This document shows, one piece after another, positions 37,734 through 51,680 of a stretch of 64,000 nucleotides of DNA (position 1 is its first letter; the number at the start of each line of letters is the position of its first letter). Under the pieces are notes generated by a model that ran no database searches, was not told the DNA's origin, and saw only the letters and a list, made by a program, of their open reading frames with translations. Origin of the DNA: Lepidurus packardi (lineage: Eukaryota > Arthropoda > Branchiopoda > Notostraca > Triopsidae); assembly GCA_023053545.1 (NCBI GenBank), contig JAKZAN010000006.1, positions 8,443,851-8,507,850 of the forward strand, written 5' to 3'. The position numbers and the translations under genes were made by a program.

Positions 37734-38881
37734 GTTATTGAGTGGCGCTTGCGGGAACATCGTACGTTTAGTGCGAAGAATGTTTTGGATTGTGACCTAA
37801 ATTTTTATTACTTTGGGTGTATTACGCAAGCTAAGATGTGCGTAAGCTACAAGAGCTTGCTGTAATACAATAACATTTATTTAAGTTATTCGAGTTATTA
37901 GTTTACTCCAAGGTATGTAATTGTGATGAGACTGAAAGTTGAGGAGATCATAACGAATGGTTTACCTAGCGTTTTGCAAGTCAGTCTTATAATCAAGTTG
38001 CGGTGAATTTTCCAATTACAGTATATTTTTGGAATCTCTTGCAATCCAACCGATAAAGCACGCCATTAGCCTATAGCGAAGTTCCCTTCTTCGTAGTCAC
38101 TGCAATGTATGAAAAGCCATTTCTAGACATGTACAATTTTAACTTTCATCACTTGTCTGCTTGCAGTACGGTTATAAGCACTGATAAATTTTAAGTTCCT
38201 ATCAAACCAAAATCAATTTAGCTCCCATTCGAGCTCTAACTGGTATACAACGTGGTGAGCCAGAAATGTTTCAATAGAAGTTCTAACGTGGATTTAAGGG
38301 CACCTAATTCGGATAACCCAGTATTCACTTGGAGGGAAGCACTACGTAAGCGTAATCGACACATGGGTTAAGCCGTGTCCTGACCAAAGACAAGGGCAGG
38401 GCATTGCTCCGTGCACCTTTTATTCCATGCACTTTCTATTGTTTAGCAATAAAATTTTAAAAAAGGAACAACTATTTAATTCCGACCAATCATTCCCAAA
38501 CCATTACTAACGTTTAGCAGGTGCAATACTTTGATCTCGTCTATCATCTCCGACATCACAAATGCCCCTATGTGTGTCTGTCTCCTGCTGTGCCTCTTTA
38601 ACCTTGTGTTCCCAAGCAGACCAAGCCATTTTTGCTCCATGAGGGTAGATTATGTCTGTCTGTCCCATGGCTGTCCAAACCCGCACCTGCCCGTGTACGC
38701 CATCGAGTAGTAGTATTTTCGCATTTCATAACTCAGTTGTTCTTCAACTCCTTCACCAGTGCACACCTAATTCCCCAGTCGAGAGTCTCCAAAGTGTTCA
38801 GTCTAACCTGTAGCCCTTTTTGCCGTTATAATCTCTTTCAGCACTCTAGACGCTGATAAATTAACAACTTATTCCTTATAG
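37734..38881. other. NLE1-ETH intergenic region
   Basis: No gene-like ORF. The last bases (TTCCTTATAG ending 38881) look like a splice acceptor before the ETH start, so an ETH leader exon and promoter should lie within this 1.1 kb. Confidence 0.5.
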
Positions 38882-38902
38882 CGCGGAATCTACTTCGATA
38901 AG

Positions 38903-39484
38903 ATGGGTTTTCCGCTATTATTGGTCGTGTCGCTAATGACGATCTTGGGAAGCAACTGGGCCATGGAGCCTCATGGTGCTTACGGCAAAACTATTCCTCG
39001 AATCGGTCGTCGGGATGGTTACTATAATTACGACGATTATGGTGACGGTGTCCCTTACGCCAGCGCCCCCCAGTACTTCTTGAAAGCCTCCAAAACCATC
39101 CCACGACTTGGACGTAGACAAGAAGGCCCTGACGTGAGAAAATAAAAACTTAAAAAGTCTTATATTTTCATCAACCGGGAAATAATTTGTTTATCTCGAG
39201 AAGGATGAAATATCATGGGACGCGTTGATGCAGGATGTGAATACGTACTTGGATTCCAGCTCCAAACATTCTTCCTCGCGTAAGCTACCCATCCGACAAA
39301 CCCTAAACGGACAAGGTCCATTGCATGAAGGTAATACACAATAAACTGCTCAGCCTGAAATAAAAAAGCGAATAAAACGGAATTTACAATTCATACTCTT
39401 GTCATAGACGCTTTTGACGACAATGCTTTAGCTTCCAGGTTTTGGTCAACTCTTTGGAAAAAGCGAATGGAACACCCCGTTTAA
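38903..39484 (+). CDS. ETH: Ecdysis triggering hormone precursor
   Basis: Secreted neuropeptide precursor, predicted 145 aa from exons 38903-39133, 39201-39330 and 39408-39484. A signal peptide (residues 1-20, hydrophobic LLLVVSLMTIL core) ends at NWA. The first peptide, MEPHGAYGKTIPRI, is followed by GRR (amidation plus dibasic cleavage). The second, 33 residues from DGYYNYDD to FLKASKTIPRL, is also followed by GRR. The shared KTIPR(I/L)-amide end matches known ETHs (Drosophila ETH2 ends KTIPRI-amide). Known: ETH from Inka cells triggers the ecdysis sequence through ETHR. Exons 2-3 encode an acidic, non-amidated tail ending FWSTLWKKRMEHPV. Without splicing the frame stops at 39145, which leaves both hormones intact but truncates the tail; intron size (67 and 77 bp) and phase favour splicing. 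Confidence 0.88.
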
Positions 39485-42400
39485 AATCCACAGTCCCCTT
39501 ATAAATGTCACTGCAGTGCCCATATTTCAAATTTCACTCTGCCGTTGGCCTTTGCCTTTCCATTTTGATCTCTAAAAAAAATCCTTTTTACAGTCGCGGG
39601 GTATATCTCTTATCAACCTTTTCTAATTTGATTTCCTGTTATTATATGCCTTTGGCACCTCTTGGTGTGTACGCGATTCGAGAATACAAATCGTGGACGG
39701 GGGAAGAGTCCAGACTTTTAGGGTGAAATATATAGCATTCGATCATTGACTAAAAAGGGGGTGGAACTCTCTCGATATATCAAAGGGGTCACCACAATGC
39801 AATGTTATAGTCCCGGTCGGAAAGCAAGGAAATCCTGGGGACAGAAGTCCACCCCATTCCCAATTTTATGGTTGAAAAAGAAGAAGAAGAAAAAAAACGG
39901 AAGAAGAAAAGAGGGGAACCAGAATCGCCTATTTTCCAGTAGTAGTGGTAAAGTGTGGTGGCCAAATTTCAGGGCGTTTTCATCGTGGCACCTCGTAAAT
40001 TCTACTCTCTCGTTTATCGCGTTTCCTCCCTTCTGGCACCTATGTCTTCTGACCTTTGAACTTCTTACGTCATACGCCGTAAATAATTTATTCGTGCTTT
40101 CAAGATTTAGTACATTTAAATCGAGCAATCTGGATATTCATTAATATCCATAAGCCCTTCAAATAAAATTGGTCTTGTTAATACTTTTTTTTTCATTCCG
40201 ACCAAGTAAAAAGTTCTAAATTGATGAATATACACGCCTTTTTTGTATAAGATATTTTCATGCGTAAAAAAAAAACTAAGCCAAAAGGGGTATAAATCCC
40301 GTACTCAGTCCATGATCTTTCTGAAGGTTTTCTGTGAGTGCGGATCTTTTGATTGCGAATGACAAACTACGGGGTAATGGAGTGACGCGACTGACTGCCG
40401 GAAATGGAAGGCCAAGTGCATTTCCCCCTGGTCTCCCCCAATATCTGCACAAAACGCCCATTACGGTCTCATTAATTGGCTGACTGATCGAGCTAATGAA
40501 CTGTGACAAACGTAGATGGATTCAAAGTAAAATCTACTAAAACCCCTAAAAAACACGCTGCGTCCCTTCGTATTGGCTTATTAATATAGAATACAGTAAC
40601 CTAAACCAGAACAGACGTATTATTAAATTAATCACATTACCATAGACTATGCTAAAAAGGCAGCAAAAGTGATTACATAGGACAGGATTTAATAGCTGGT
40701 GTGAATGTTTACAACATAGCAGGCTCCCTTTTTCGACGAGGTTACGGTCGTTTCTTTTATGTATCGTATATATGCATGATAGGACAGGACAGACTGCCAA
40801 AAAAGGGGCATAAACGACAATGCGATGCGGTTGCCTTAATGGGTCAGCAATTCCTGCCCATTCTTTGCTCAAGCAGAGCGAGTACCAAACTACACTCGAA
40901 CCGAATCCCTCGTTTCCCGATTCCCACATTAAGCGTCCAACCATCACAGCTTAATATGCCCGGGTTGTTGCCGGTTGCTGTTTTGTCGCCAGAAAAAGCA
41001 AGGGTTTGGTGAGGGCAACTGTGGAAAACAATCCCATTTCCCCCCACGCTCGATGCTGGCCGGACGCAAAGAGTATTTTCTCCTTTTTCAGATCGGCCTG
41101 CACATTTCCATAATTCTAACAACCGTACTTGAGCCCAAAGAGCCGAGTCTTTTCTTGTGGCAGTAATAGAAGCGCGCCATGACACCCCTAGACGAGGGTT
41201 GAGAAGCTCTTGATGTCCGTTCAATTAATTCTGATCTGTGATGGGTAACAACGTCAGGAGCAATGAGTTTCTGAAGACCGCAATTCTTTGATGGAAAGTG
41301 AAAAGAGGGCGTGTACATAGACGGCGCCGTTTTGTCTTGCTTTTCTAAATCCAGCTATTCCACATAGCTAAAGTTATACAGCGTCCATTTTGGGGATACC
41401 GCGCGAAAAGGCGCGGAAATTAATGGGCTTCCGGTATAAAGGTGCCAACTTCAGCTGGCCAAGGAGGCGTGTGGTATAGCAGACTTCTTGTATAACTGGC
41501 AAGACATGTGTAGTGCTTGAGATAAGCTTAAAGTCCGTATCGAATCTCAACGACCCATTAAGAAATTGCGGCATGAAAAGCGCGTCTCAAGACTTTTCCA
41601 GCTGGGCATATAGCCATTAGGTATTCGCCGATTTGGACTCCTATAATGTACATTAAAGCGGTGTTAATTCTTGCCGTCTTTTTCTCAGCTTTGTTAGATA
41701 GGTAGTTACCATTAGCCGGGGTCGCATGACTGACATTCCTTTAACTTTTTTATGTGGAAGCCGAAGGCGGAGTTTCAGGAGCAAGGGTTGACAAGGGAAC
41801 CAAATTTATAAACGTGACACGCGTTCCGGAGGCGTCCAACCGGAAATTATCACCTTACTTTATTTTCAGCTGTGTTCAAAAGTACTGAAGTAGTAGTGTT
41901 TGCCAATGCTGAGTCTTTCACTTCTGGGGATTAAAACCCTTCCCCATATATTTATCCTGTACACGAGAGAGATGCAAAGGCAAAACATACAAGTAAACTC
42001 GAGTTTATATCTTTCAGCGATAAAAGAAAATCTAACGCATATTACAAGAAGTGGGCGTTTAGAAATGTTAGGAGACGGCTCGGCTTACGGTGTGCAAAGC
42101 CGAAGAAAGAAATCATAGCATTGTGCTGCCTTCCAAGGGCGACTGAATTACTCATCATGAGGTGAGAATATCGCCGCCCTTTTGCCCATTACTAACGATG
42201 TGTAGCGACAAGAGTTGTCATCACGGTCTTCATCAGCCCGACACAACTCAATGATCCTTAATGAGTCTTGGAACCCCTCAACAAAAGCGTTTCTCTATGA
42301 TATACACACAATTACAGATATTCTCTCGTAGACAGGAAATAGTAAATGATGATTAAGCCCCAAGGGACCCAACACGGCAAATACGAACTCGAAAGTCGTT

Positions 42401-45400
42401 GGGTTGCACGCATTAGTTACTTGACCCAAATCAAATCATAGTCTTATTCTGTTGTAAAGGGGCAAACCCCACCAACATGGCACCACTGAGAAAGGGCGCC
42501 CTTTCTCCGATTGGCTGGCGGGGTCCTAAAGCTGCGACTTTAATCACAGGTAATGAAACCTATAATATATCCAATTACTCGGGCATCAAGCGTCTGTCCG
42601 AGAGGCTTCCCAACCCATGGCGACGCAGGTGTGATCGACACAATTCTTGGGAAATGGAAGGGAGAGAACCATGTCAATGGTCCTAGATCTGCTCTCTCAT
42701 ATCCCCCTTCACATCAAATCCGGAAGATTTTATTTTTTAATATGTAAGAGAGAGAGGGAGAGGGTCATAAGAAGATGAGATTAGTATGACTTGGACGCAT
42801 TTCTCGCCAAGTTTCCTATATAGACAGGGCGAGGAGAGAGTTTGAACTTAAATGAAGGACCCTTGTCGACTAGTGGGGGTCAAAGGGCAACGCGTCAAGC
42901 ATGAATGACAGGTTGACAGGCGGCAAAGATTCTTCTAAGTCGTTCCAATTGCGATGACAAGGCAAACCGCCTGGATGGTACATTTCGCAGCTTTTCCAGT
43001 TTATGCTCAGGATTTTCATACTTAAATCCCAAATTCTTCACCTTTGACGACCTCCCAGCACGTTCCGACTCGGTGCCATTGTGTATCCAACGGGGTACGT
43101 TTTTCGTTACACACCAATACGACACGGCCCAGAATATTCCCGCCAGATTTCTTGCGAAAAACAATGCGACAAATTTATTTATCGGTTTTCTCATTTGTTT
43201 ACAAAAAGTCGCGTGACAAGTCTATCTGTTATCAATATAACATTGATCTGAGCATTGTTTTAGAGGAACTCTGAAAATTACAATAGAATATATCCTCACA
43301 GTAATAAAATAACAAACCTTCCTGTCTATCATTCTTAGATACGAAGGTCTATTTCTTGCCAGAAAAAATAAGGGGCTTTTACCATTGCGAGATACAAGTT
43401 TCTTTGAGGTTTTCAGTCTAGGACTTGCGAGATGAGACGCCAATTATTGTCCGACTGAGAGTATAAGGCAGAAAGCGCCAAAACTGCCAAACCAAAATGA
43501 CAAGGGCCATACGTGCGTATCTGCCTATTGTTTTAATGCGAGGGGCGTTCTAAGGCAACGGAAATGAAAGGTCGGTGGGCCCACAGTCAAACCTTTGGGC
43601 CCTAAGCAAGTATTTACCTGTGATGTCTGTCTGTTTTGTTATTATAAAGCTACAAAACCTGTGGATTCTCTTTTCATTTTTTGTGTGTCGGTGGTTTCCC
43701 TTTTTCTAAAGTTATAGATTATAGTATGCTGCGCTAGCCTTAATCTGTACGCGAAGCCAAGTAAAAACGTGTCGAGTATGCCGCAGGGGCCGCACAAGAA
43801 GACCCCCAAACTTTTCAAGTCAAGTTTGTCAAGTTTGTTAAAAATAGAGCAGTAATAAACGCTTGTCTTGGAGTAGTTAAAAATCTGTATCGTGCCTCGA
43901 CGTTTGCTGAGTTAGAAGAGCGCGACACCATGTCCGCGCGTTGTTGGCATCTCTTGTTTTATGTGGCGGCAACGAATGCATTTGCTACAAAGCTAAGCAT
44001 GCGTGACCACACTTTTCGCTCTGGAGATGCTCCCCTCACCCCCCTTTTTTGCATAGCGTAACAAGCAACACATGCGAAGATGCATAACAATGTCTTCCCG
44101 TTGTCTTTTTCTAAAAAGTTGTTTTCAAACCTTAATAAACTGTTGTTGGTGTAATAGAAGGCCACTATCGTCTTGGCAATCGCGCGCTGATGACGAACAG
44201 AAGACAACGGGGATAATATTATTAAGATTAGCAAGTCAAGAGCCTAGTTTATGATGCTGTCGACACCGGGGCGTCATCCATATAAGCTTGTAGCTGATGA
44301 CGAATGAGTTGTCATTTCAACGTTCAAGTCCTCGTCTTTATGGCTTCCTTCGGCGGCGCAATTGTAACGTAACACGCCCCCTTTTCCGTGTGACTTGTGC
44401 GGTTTACATTCCACTCTCAAAGATATCAGCTCAAGCAAGTATGAGTGATCTTATAGCTATACACACACCCACAAGACGCTTCTTATTTACATTACACAAG
44501 TAACTGTGCAGCATTTCAAGATGTAAGGAAGAATAAATTGGTCCCGTTGCGTCGAACATTTTCTTTCTTTAATAGATTCAGCAAATCGTCCAATAGTTGT
44601 TTGCTTCAAGAAAGATAACAGACAAAAAGCACAACACACAATAAGAGCTACCGTTTCTGTTTGCCACCGCAACATTAATTAGAGCTCGTTAAAAATCTCG
44701 AGGTGGACTGCAAATCAAGCAGACCGGCCCGGCACCTCTTCTCTACATGAGGCGTGATAATTACGACCAACATAAATGAATGACTCTTAACTTCGCGAGG
44801 CGAAAAAAGGCATGGTTAGCTTTTTTAGCAGTAAGTCTATATAAAATGCGTTTACAACAGTCTAAACTTGCTGTAAACAGTCGTTTACAACAAGACCTCA
44901 AAAAGGATCTATCCAGAGGTTTTATATAATTTGCTCTGACTTATTCTAACACCATGGTTCAAAATTACAGGGGATGGTTTTTTAGCAGTGTGGTTTTAAT
45001 ACGTAGAGGTGAGCTCGAGGATGAAAAAGAAAAAGCAGAGTGGCAATTTGATGCATAATAAGCGGACTACGCGGTCCTTGATGGTGTGGGCTTTATACAG
45101 TTCGGAAAAAGTCGGTGTGTTACATGAAACTAGAGAAGTCAAAAATGATGAGCGATAAACATCCCTCATGATCTCCAGCAAGACGGCAGACAAACACCAA
45201 CCATCAAACGCTCTTTCAAATTTGAATTGTAAAATACACGGTTGAGAGTGTGCCATTGTTGGAGACGCCTAACATGGGCGCTTGCTTCTTTTCTTAACTA
45301 CATAGCCAACTCTTTTCTTAAATGCTTGGTCTAATAATGAGAATAAAAAGCAAAGTTAGGCATAAAAAAAAGTTACACATAACGGCACGTGGGCTTGCAA

Positions 45401-46049
45401 CCTCCCACTTGTACCTTTCGGGGTCCGCGAGGAGAGGGACTTCGAACACAAGAAAATCATTTGCATACGAGAGGCTGCCGGACCATCAGACCAACAAGTG
45501 TGGTGCAAATTATAGAGTTCCTGGGGATAGATTGGGTTGTTGGGCATTTCACAATGTCATATGGTAAAGTTCCACACATCAAACATACAGCGAAGAAAGA
45601 TCTTCGAGTTTTTCTGTGTGCAGCAGACGGACTTGATTTACATACCAACACAACGTGTTAACGTCTGAAACCATGAAAATTTCCAGAGATGATATATCCA
45701 TATTATGTTTGTTCCTTTAGGGGAAAAGAAAACTTTTATATACAAAGCTTTTTTGGTGGGAAAAAAAGGATCATGTCTCATTGTACGCCCATTTGTGTAA
45801 ACTCAATAACTTCTTCTATAGACTTTGGAACCTTAATTTGTCGCATACTTGTCTTTCCTTTTGTTTTGTGGGAGAGCAACATGTATTTATTTTCATTTTC
45901 GTTTGGCTTTTGGAAGAGAGCACGGGAACATGTCAAGCAAAACAGCCAAGTTCAAATATGACAACCTAAAGAGATAATTTTTTTAAAATGTATTTACAAG
46001 AAGACTTTCTTTTTGCACATGTTCCATTCTTGTTCATGGTTTTTGGTCG
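39485..46049. other. 6.6 kb gene-poor region downstream of GBX
   Basis: No ORF here has recognisable motifs or consistent splice context. Long overlapping frames at 39.8-41.2 kb and 45.3-45.7 kb look like chance. As flank of a developmental homeobox gene it may hold enhancers, but nothing specific can be read. A minus-strand AATAAA (plus TTTATT, 45886-45891) about 160 bases past the GBX stop is a likely poly(A) signal. Confidence 0.5.
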
Positions 46050-47270
46050 CTATAGTGGACGATGGGTTAAGGGCATAAAGGGAAGAACGCGCTGAAAGCT
46101 TTCGCTGTTTGTATGAGGCAAAGACATTAATGGATTAAACGCGGATGGTTTAGGCCCCGACATGGTGTTGTTTGGTTGCTGTTGGTGACTCAAATAAGAT
46201 TTTTCCAACTGTTGGTGTTGGCTCCGAATGGCTAAACGATTCACGTGGACGGGTATGGGTACAACGATTTTGGTAACTGAGGAAGAATGCGTAGGTTTGG
46301 TTCCTTGGTCACTGGACGCGACTGCTGGGTGGTGGCTATTATTGACAAAATCTTTGGCGGCAGTAGCTGCGTGATTATGTACGAGTCCTGCTTTCACGCG
46401 TTTCCATTTGGCTCGTCGGTTCTGGAACCAAATTTTCACTTGCACTTCGCTTAACCGCAACGTCGCCGCGATCTGAGACCGCTCGGTCAAACTGAGGTAC
46501 TTTTTGGCCACAAATTCACGTTCCAGTTCCATGAGTTGCTCACTACTAAACGCCGTGCGTCGACGACGTCCTTTTAGTTTACTGTTACTGCCATGGGACG
46601 AATCTTCCGTTTTTGGTTGGCGACGGACATTGTCCGCGTTTCTTGCACCATGCTGACCTCCAGGTTCATCCTCGTCTTCCCAGCCACTTCCTTCGGACAT
46701 AATATCCATGTCGCTCCCTGCAAAGACAAACAGGATGAAAATCAGTTTAAGAAATGTGTGTCTATCAAATAATTTACTTGGTTTGTACATTTAATTATTA
46801 CCTGTGAAAGGCTGAGGTGAAGAAGGCGTGGACTTTCCGCCCGAATCATCCGGTAGTGGAGAGATAAGTCTGTTAATGGAGAAATTGGACGAACTGAGTT
46901 CCGAAGCTACCGTTGCTGGTGGTATTAGACTTGACTGAGCTAATCCAGGAGGATACAGGAAGGGGGGTTTGGCCATCAAGTCGGGAACAATATTGGTCAT
47001 GCCGGGTACATTAAGATAAGGTAATCCTCGTTGCCATAAGAGGTAATTGTTGTAGAGCAATGGCCAGCAGTGTGGAGAAGCCAAATATGTCGCGACTGGA
47101 AAAGCAGTTGGTGCTGGTGGGGTATTGCCCAATTCAGTGTTGCTTTTTGATAGAGGTGTATGATGAGCTAAAATTGCTTCCAAGGAAAAGTTACTGTTCT
47201 TGTGTGAGGCCAAGTGAGGATTTTGGTGCAGATTCACACGGTACTGGAGTTGGTCCTTTATGGATTCCAT
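46050..47270 (-). CDS. unpg: GBX/unplugged-class homeobox transcription factor
   Basis: Two exons, complement of 46802-47270 and 46050-46717, joined in phase 1 across an 84 bp intron; 378 aa. The homeodomain lies at about 205-265, with [19 protein letters not shown] in helix 1, [13 protein letters not shown] in helix 2 and [20 protein letters not shown] in helix 3. [12 protein letters not shown] plus VKAG after the helix is typical of Gbx. N-terminal FSLEAIL (about residue 28) resembles an engrailed-homology repressor motif. A proline-rich centre follows, then an acidic Ser-rich stretch before the homeodomain. Known: Gbx/unplugged patterns the anterior hindbrain/deutocerebral-tritocerebral boundary and tracheal development in flies. 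Only helix 1 departs from vertebrate Gbx (FVAKK against FHCKK). It sits alone between gene-poor flanks of 6.6 and 4.4 kb. Confidence 0.96.
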
Positions 47271-50200
47271 GCTGTCTTTTTTTTTTGTGGGTGGAGGGGG
47301 GAGAAAAAGACTAGAAGATCAAAGTTGATGTGACACACGAGTTTAGGATGTTGCCTTCAGGAGACCTAGCATCCAACTAACTGGTGTTGGGTCGGAGTGT
47401 CTCGTCGTGATCCTGATGCCTGATGCTGGCTGATGGTAGGAAATAGACGTCCGCTGGTCCTTTGCCGTTCAACTTCTCTCCTCCCAACTAAAGATAGCCC
47501 AAGTCACGTGGGTCCCCATCCCGAGCTTTCCTATTGGCTCTGGCTTGATCATAATGGTTGATTGATGGTCTGTTTTTATGTCCTTCCATCCACTTTGGAT
47601 TGGCATATTCCCTTCTGGCTTTACATTAATCCCCTTACTATCAGTCCCAACAAGCACCCTTACCGCATCCTTTAGGGGGGGGGGGGGGGGAGGGGAGTTT
47701 TAATTTTTTTCCCATATAGCGAAAAATAAATGTGACTTGAAACTATGCTGTCCAGTTAACATTTTTCGTCGAACTTTTCTTCTTAGCACAATATAGACCA
47801 ATCAGTTAAACAATAAATTACTGCAGTTGGAATGTTAAGTCTTTATTGAATAGGGTTTAAATATTATGAGGTTTTCAAGCTAATTTTAGTAGCATGAATT
47901 GTGATGCCATTTCCGTATACAGATGATTTTCGTAAAGAAATGACTCACTCATATCATGTTCAAGTCATAATCACCAAACAAAAATAGAATACAAATGTTA
48001 TTTTACGTTACCATACTGGCAAAGCCACAGAGGTATTATTATTGTCAGAATATGTGTTTGTTTAGAGGTTAGGAAACCCTTTACTTTTTAAAGAATGGAG
48101 ATGAATTCTTTGTACAGCCAAAATTGGCAAGGAACGTGCTATAGCCAACATGAATCGTTATATAAGTTCCCGAATTGAAATTCACAGAATTACCATAAAG
48201 CTTCCTTCAAGGAATGTTCTCGGTGGATTACACAAGGGATTTTATCGGGCTAAAGTGTGAAGTAATTTACACTTTTATCCCCTTCCAAACAAAATTTTAT
48301 TTTCTGTATTGATTCATTCTCTACAATATAAGTTTGATGTGTTGAAAGTTTCGGTGAATATTTTTGAACGTTTTTCGTTCTAGAAACGACGATCATCGAC
48401 GCAGCTGACCATAACCGTACCTCTCATTAATCAAGAGCAATGCGTAATGTCCTATTCAAGCTTCACGTTCTAAGCGAAGCCGAAAATTGCCTAGTGGCAG
48501 CTCAAGCTCATAAACTTCCAAATTACAGCTTGGGATTGTGTCCTTTAACCATTAAGGAAGTTATTCTACGAGCGGGACTCAACATTTGCAATTGACTCAG
48601 TAAACGATCAAGGGTTTAAATGGGGTCTTTTCTTTGCCGAGGGAATGAAGACATTGTAACCCAAATGGCAAGCAAGCGACCCCAAGACAATCGTCTATCG
48701 TGTTCTCGTATTTAGACCACTTACTAGCTCCAGAAACCCAAAGCCAGCTTCCCCTCAAATTCAGGAAGTGCTCCGATCATCACAGTCGCTATAATGAGGG
48801 ACAAGCGAAGGGGCATGGCTCTCAAGACATACATCACCTTGGAACCCACCTTCTCGCGCTTGCAGGTTCCCAACTTTTCCAGCATCGAGGGACCGATTGT
48901 TATATGAACTTCCTTCCCTTTTCCTTTCTTTTTCTTTTTTTTTTGGTCTCTATTTCTGTGTGTATAACAAGACGGCCGCTGACTGTACCAACTCTCCCTA
49001 ACATTTCACTATGGGCGAAACCCTTCGTAATCTATAAAAGTCGCACTGGGTCGGTGATTTTCTTTGATAATGCGATACAAGATGTATGACATGAAATGAC
49101 ACATTTAATCCTTTTGAGCCTCCACTTTTTAAGACCTGTTCTTTTGTGCAACGTATACAACAAGTTAGCTCAAAAATACGAAGGGGATTTAACGCTTGAA
49201 TAGGTGTAACTTATCCCCTGACCCGCCCCCTTTTCTTCCCTAGCTCTTATAATTCTGGTCGTGGGTTTTCGTCGCCTGTGCGTTTTCATTGATAGCCCCC
49301 GTTGTCGTTTTGGCTTCTTTTGTCACTGAAAAAGGCGGCCAGTCAGAAAAGTGCGTATACAAGCGAACCGTTTTATAAGCCTCGTTTAATAACAATATCC
49401 AAGGAGATTTACAACAAAAGGTGACCCAGGGGCATTATATATAAACGTAATGGATGACGAAATTGTGCACTGAGAAACTGTGCCAAAGTCGTTTGTCATG
49501 TTTATAAAGCTACTGATATGACACTCACCGATTCCTGTTTATAACCCAAGTTGCGATTAACTTTCCGAACTGCAAAAATAGTCGTGTTTATAGCTCCGTA
49601 GCCTTTTCGGCGTTTGCCATCTGCTTTCCAAAGAAGTACAGTTCAATCTTTTATACAATCAAGAATTCCGGTTATGTTAGTTAATGCACAAGCACACTTT
49701 CAAGGCATTGTCTTGCCGGCATAGCACAGCACTAGGTAACCTCAATGCGTCAATGCATCCCCAATCCCAATCATGAAAATGCAACATATTTTGCATCCCA
49801 TCATTGTAGGAAAGTAGAAATGCATGTGCACCACCTGTTTTGCCTTAGCAATTTCAGGGCGAAGGGAAAGGGTTAAGTTTTCTCCCAACGGATACTTTAA
49901 AACCAATTGTAACAGGAAATGTCCCATGAAGCGTGTAAATGGGGAAATGCCGGTTTGATGTTTTTCTTGCCGCCTTTTCAAGCTAAGTCTTAGTCCTAAA
50001 ATTTTCTATTCTCTATTAATGTCTCGTATCAAAACATTCGTTTTTAAACAGGTCATTTAAAGCGCAGAGATAAAGCCTTAGAGACAAACCGTTGTGTGAG
50101 AAAATTTCGAGGACTGTTTCACTAAGCTGCTCCCATAAGGGGTGTGATGCAGGAAAAGGCATAGAATGTCAAATGCATCATTGCTTTCCTGTTTGGGCTT

Positions 50201-51680
50201 AAACGTGCATGGGTGGGCGAAATTTTGAAAACAATTGATTTTTATGCGTCCCCACGATTGCCAACTTGGGGTATAAAAGCGACGGCCTGTTTGGGCATCT
50301 TTCACACTTGTTCAAGTTAATCTTTGACCAGTCACATGGAAATATTCCTTCTCGCAAGTCGCAAGTGTTGGTTAGTCAAAATCACGTTATTTTTGCGAAA
50401 CATAACATAGTGCTATTATAGGTTCCTTTTGCCAATTTAAAAATTGCCACCTTCCTGAAACTCGATTGCACCTAGGTTTGGCCCTATCAAGAGAGCTATC
50501 CGTCGACAGTCAAGAATTACCGATACTGTCATGGAGCTGCTCTCTTTATAGACAGACCTACACTCGACTATTTCATACGAGTAATCAGTATTTTTTTGTG
50601 TAAATTCGTTAAGTTGTATTTGTAGGTATGTTACTCTGCGACATAATACATTGCGAGCAAAATCTTATCTAAGCTTGCTTTCCTTTGGACTCGTTTGGGC
50701 CGTATTTCGTACTCCGTAAAGGTCACGTTCTTTAGTTTTTCAGCATTGTCTTGGTATCGCAATCGGTAATCGCAATCCTTCGTAAACAGGCGTATAAAAA
50801 AGAAGCACAACTTTTTAATACAATTTCTCGACCTTATTATTCGATTATTCTGTCATTATTGCAAAAGTAACTGACAGGTTTCTTTGGTGGCATGATTTTG
50901 CAACGTACTTTTCCTATTACTGCAATGGTACAAAAGCGGAGACTTATGCAACGTTTTTTATTGTGTGTGTATTTGTTAACTAATTAGCAAGTGTAGGCAG
51001 CAGAGGCCTATTGCTATGCTTTTATTGATGGAATCATTTTGTAAGAGAAAACATAAGCTATTGCTCTCATAGAGAAACTTATCAGCATCGGACGACTTAA
51101 ATTTCAGACAGGCTACATCATCTATTCATGGCCTTGCATTTTTGACATACGCTGCCTCCCAAAGTCTCAACACAGCCTTTCAATATTTAAATCACGTAAG
51201 AACCCTTATCATTTTCCTGCGTTGTAAACAATTTCCGATTCCCGTTTCGAAAAGAAACTTTTGGAAAGTTACGATGAAAACTGTAGCATTTACAATTCAA
51301 AAACTTAATTTGGTGGCCATTGCAATTCCTTCTTGAAATTTTTTATATTACAAAAATAAATATTATAAACGGTTTACATGGGTCATATAAACGATTAATA
51401 TGGTTTATTAATTTTTGATCTCATAGAAAATATACATAAATTTAATGTGGATACACGTGATAATTTATTTTAGCAGCAATGCCAGTGGAGTGGGAGTCTC
51501 ACCAATAGGAAGCCTCAACGCTTGATGCCAATTGTAGCGCCGCGATAACACGATACGATGAAAATGAAACGTGTAAACAAACCGTGGTGCATTGCACATT
51601 GACCTGAAATGTCGGTACTTGAATTATAGCAGAAATTTTTAACAATAGTAGAATTAAACCATGATTTGCAAATTTTAGTT
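47271..51680. other. 4.4 kb region upstream of GBX and EXD2
   Basis: Divergent intergenic region between GBX (-) and EXD2 (+). It includes the GBX promoter, a G16 run at 47675-47690, and no ORF with supported content. A TTTTAG acceptor-like site lies two bases before the EXD2 start, suggesting a leader intron for that gene. Confidence 0.55.
47675..47690. repeat. G16 homopolymer
   Basis: Uninterrupted run of 16 G, about 400 bases upstream of the GBX start codon; the fourth 15-16 base G/C run in the window. Confidence 0.95.

Noticed and set aside
39134-39145. ETH stop codon at 39143 as the true end of the precursor
   Set aside because: A GTGAGA donor at 39134 and an in-phase acceptor at 39200 open a coding-like tail; kept as the alternative, less likely.
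40844-41224. 126-codon minus-strand frame
   Set aside because: No domain, overlaps other frames on both strands, no splice or promoter support.
45434-45497. tRNA-like stretch on the minus strand with TGGTCTGATGGTC (A-box-like) and TGTTCGAAGTCC (B-box-like)
   Set aside because: The T-arm and acceptor stems do not pair, so not a tRNA gene. Could be an old tRNA-derived SINE, but one copy is not enough to call.
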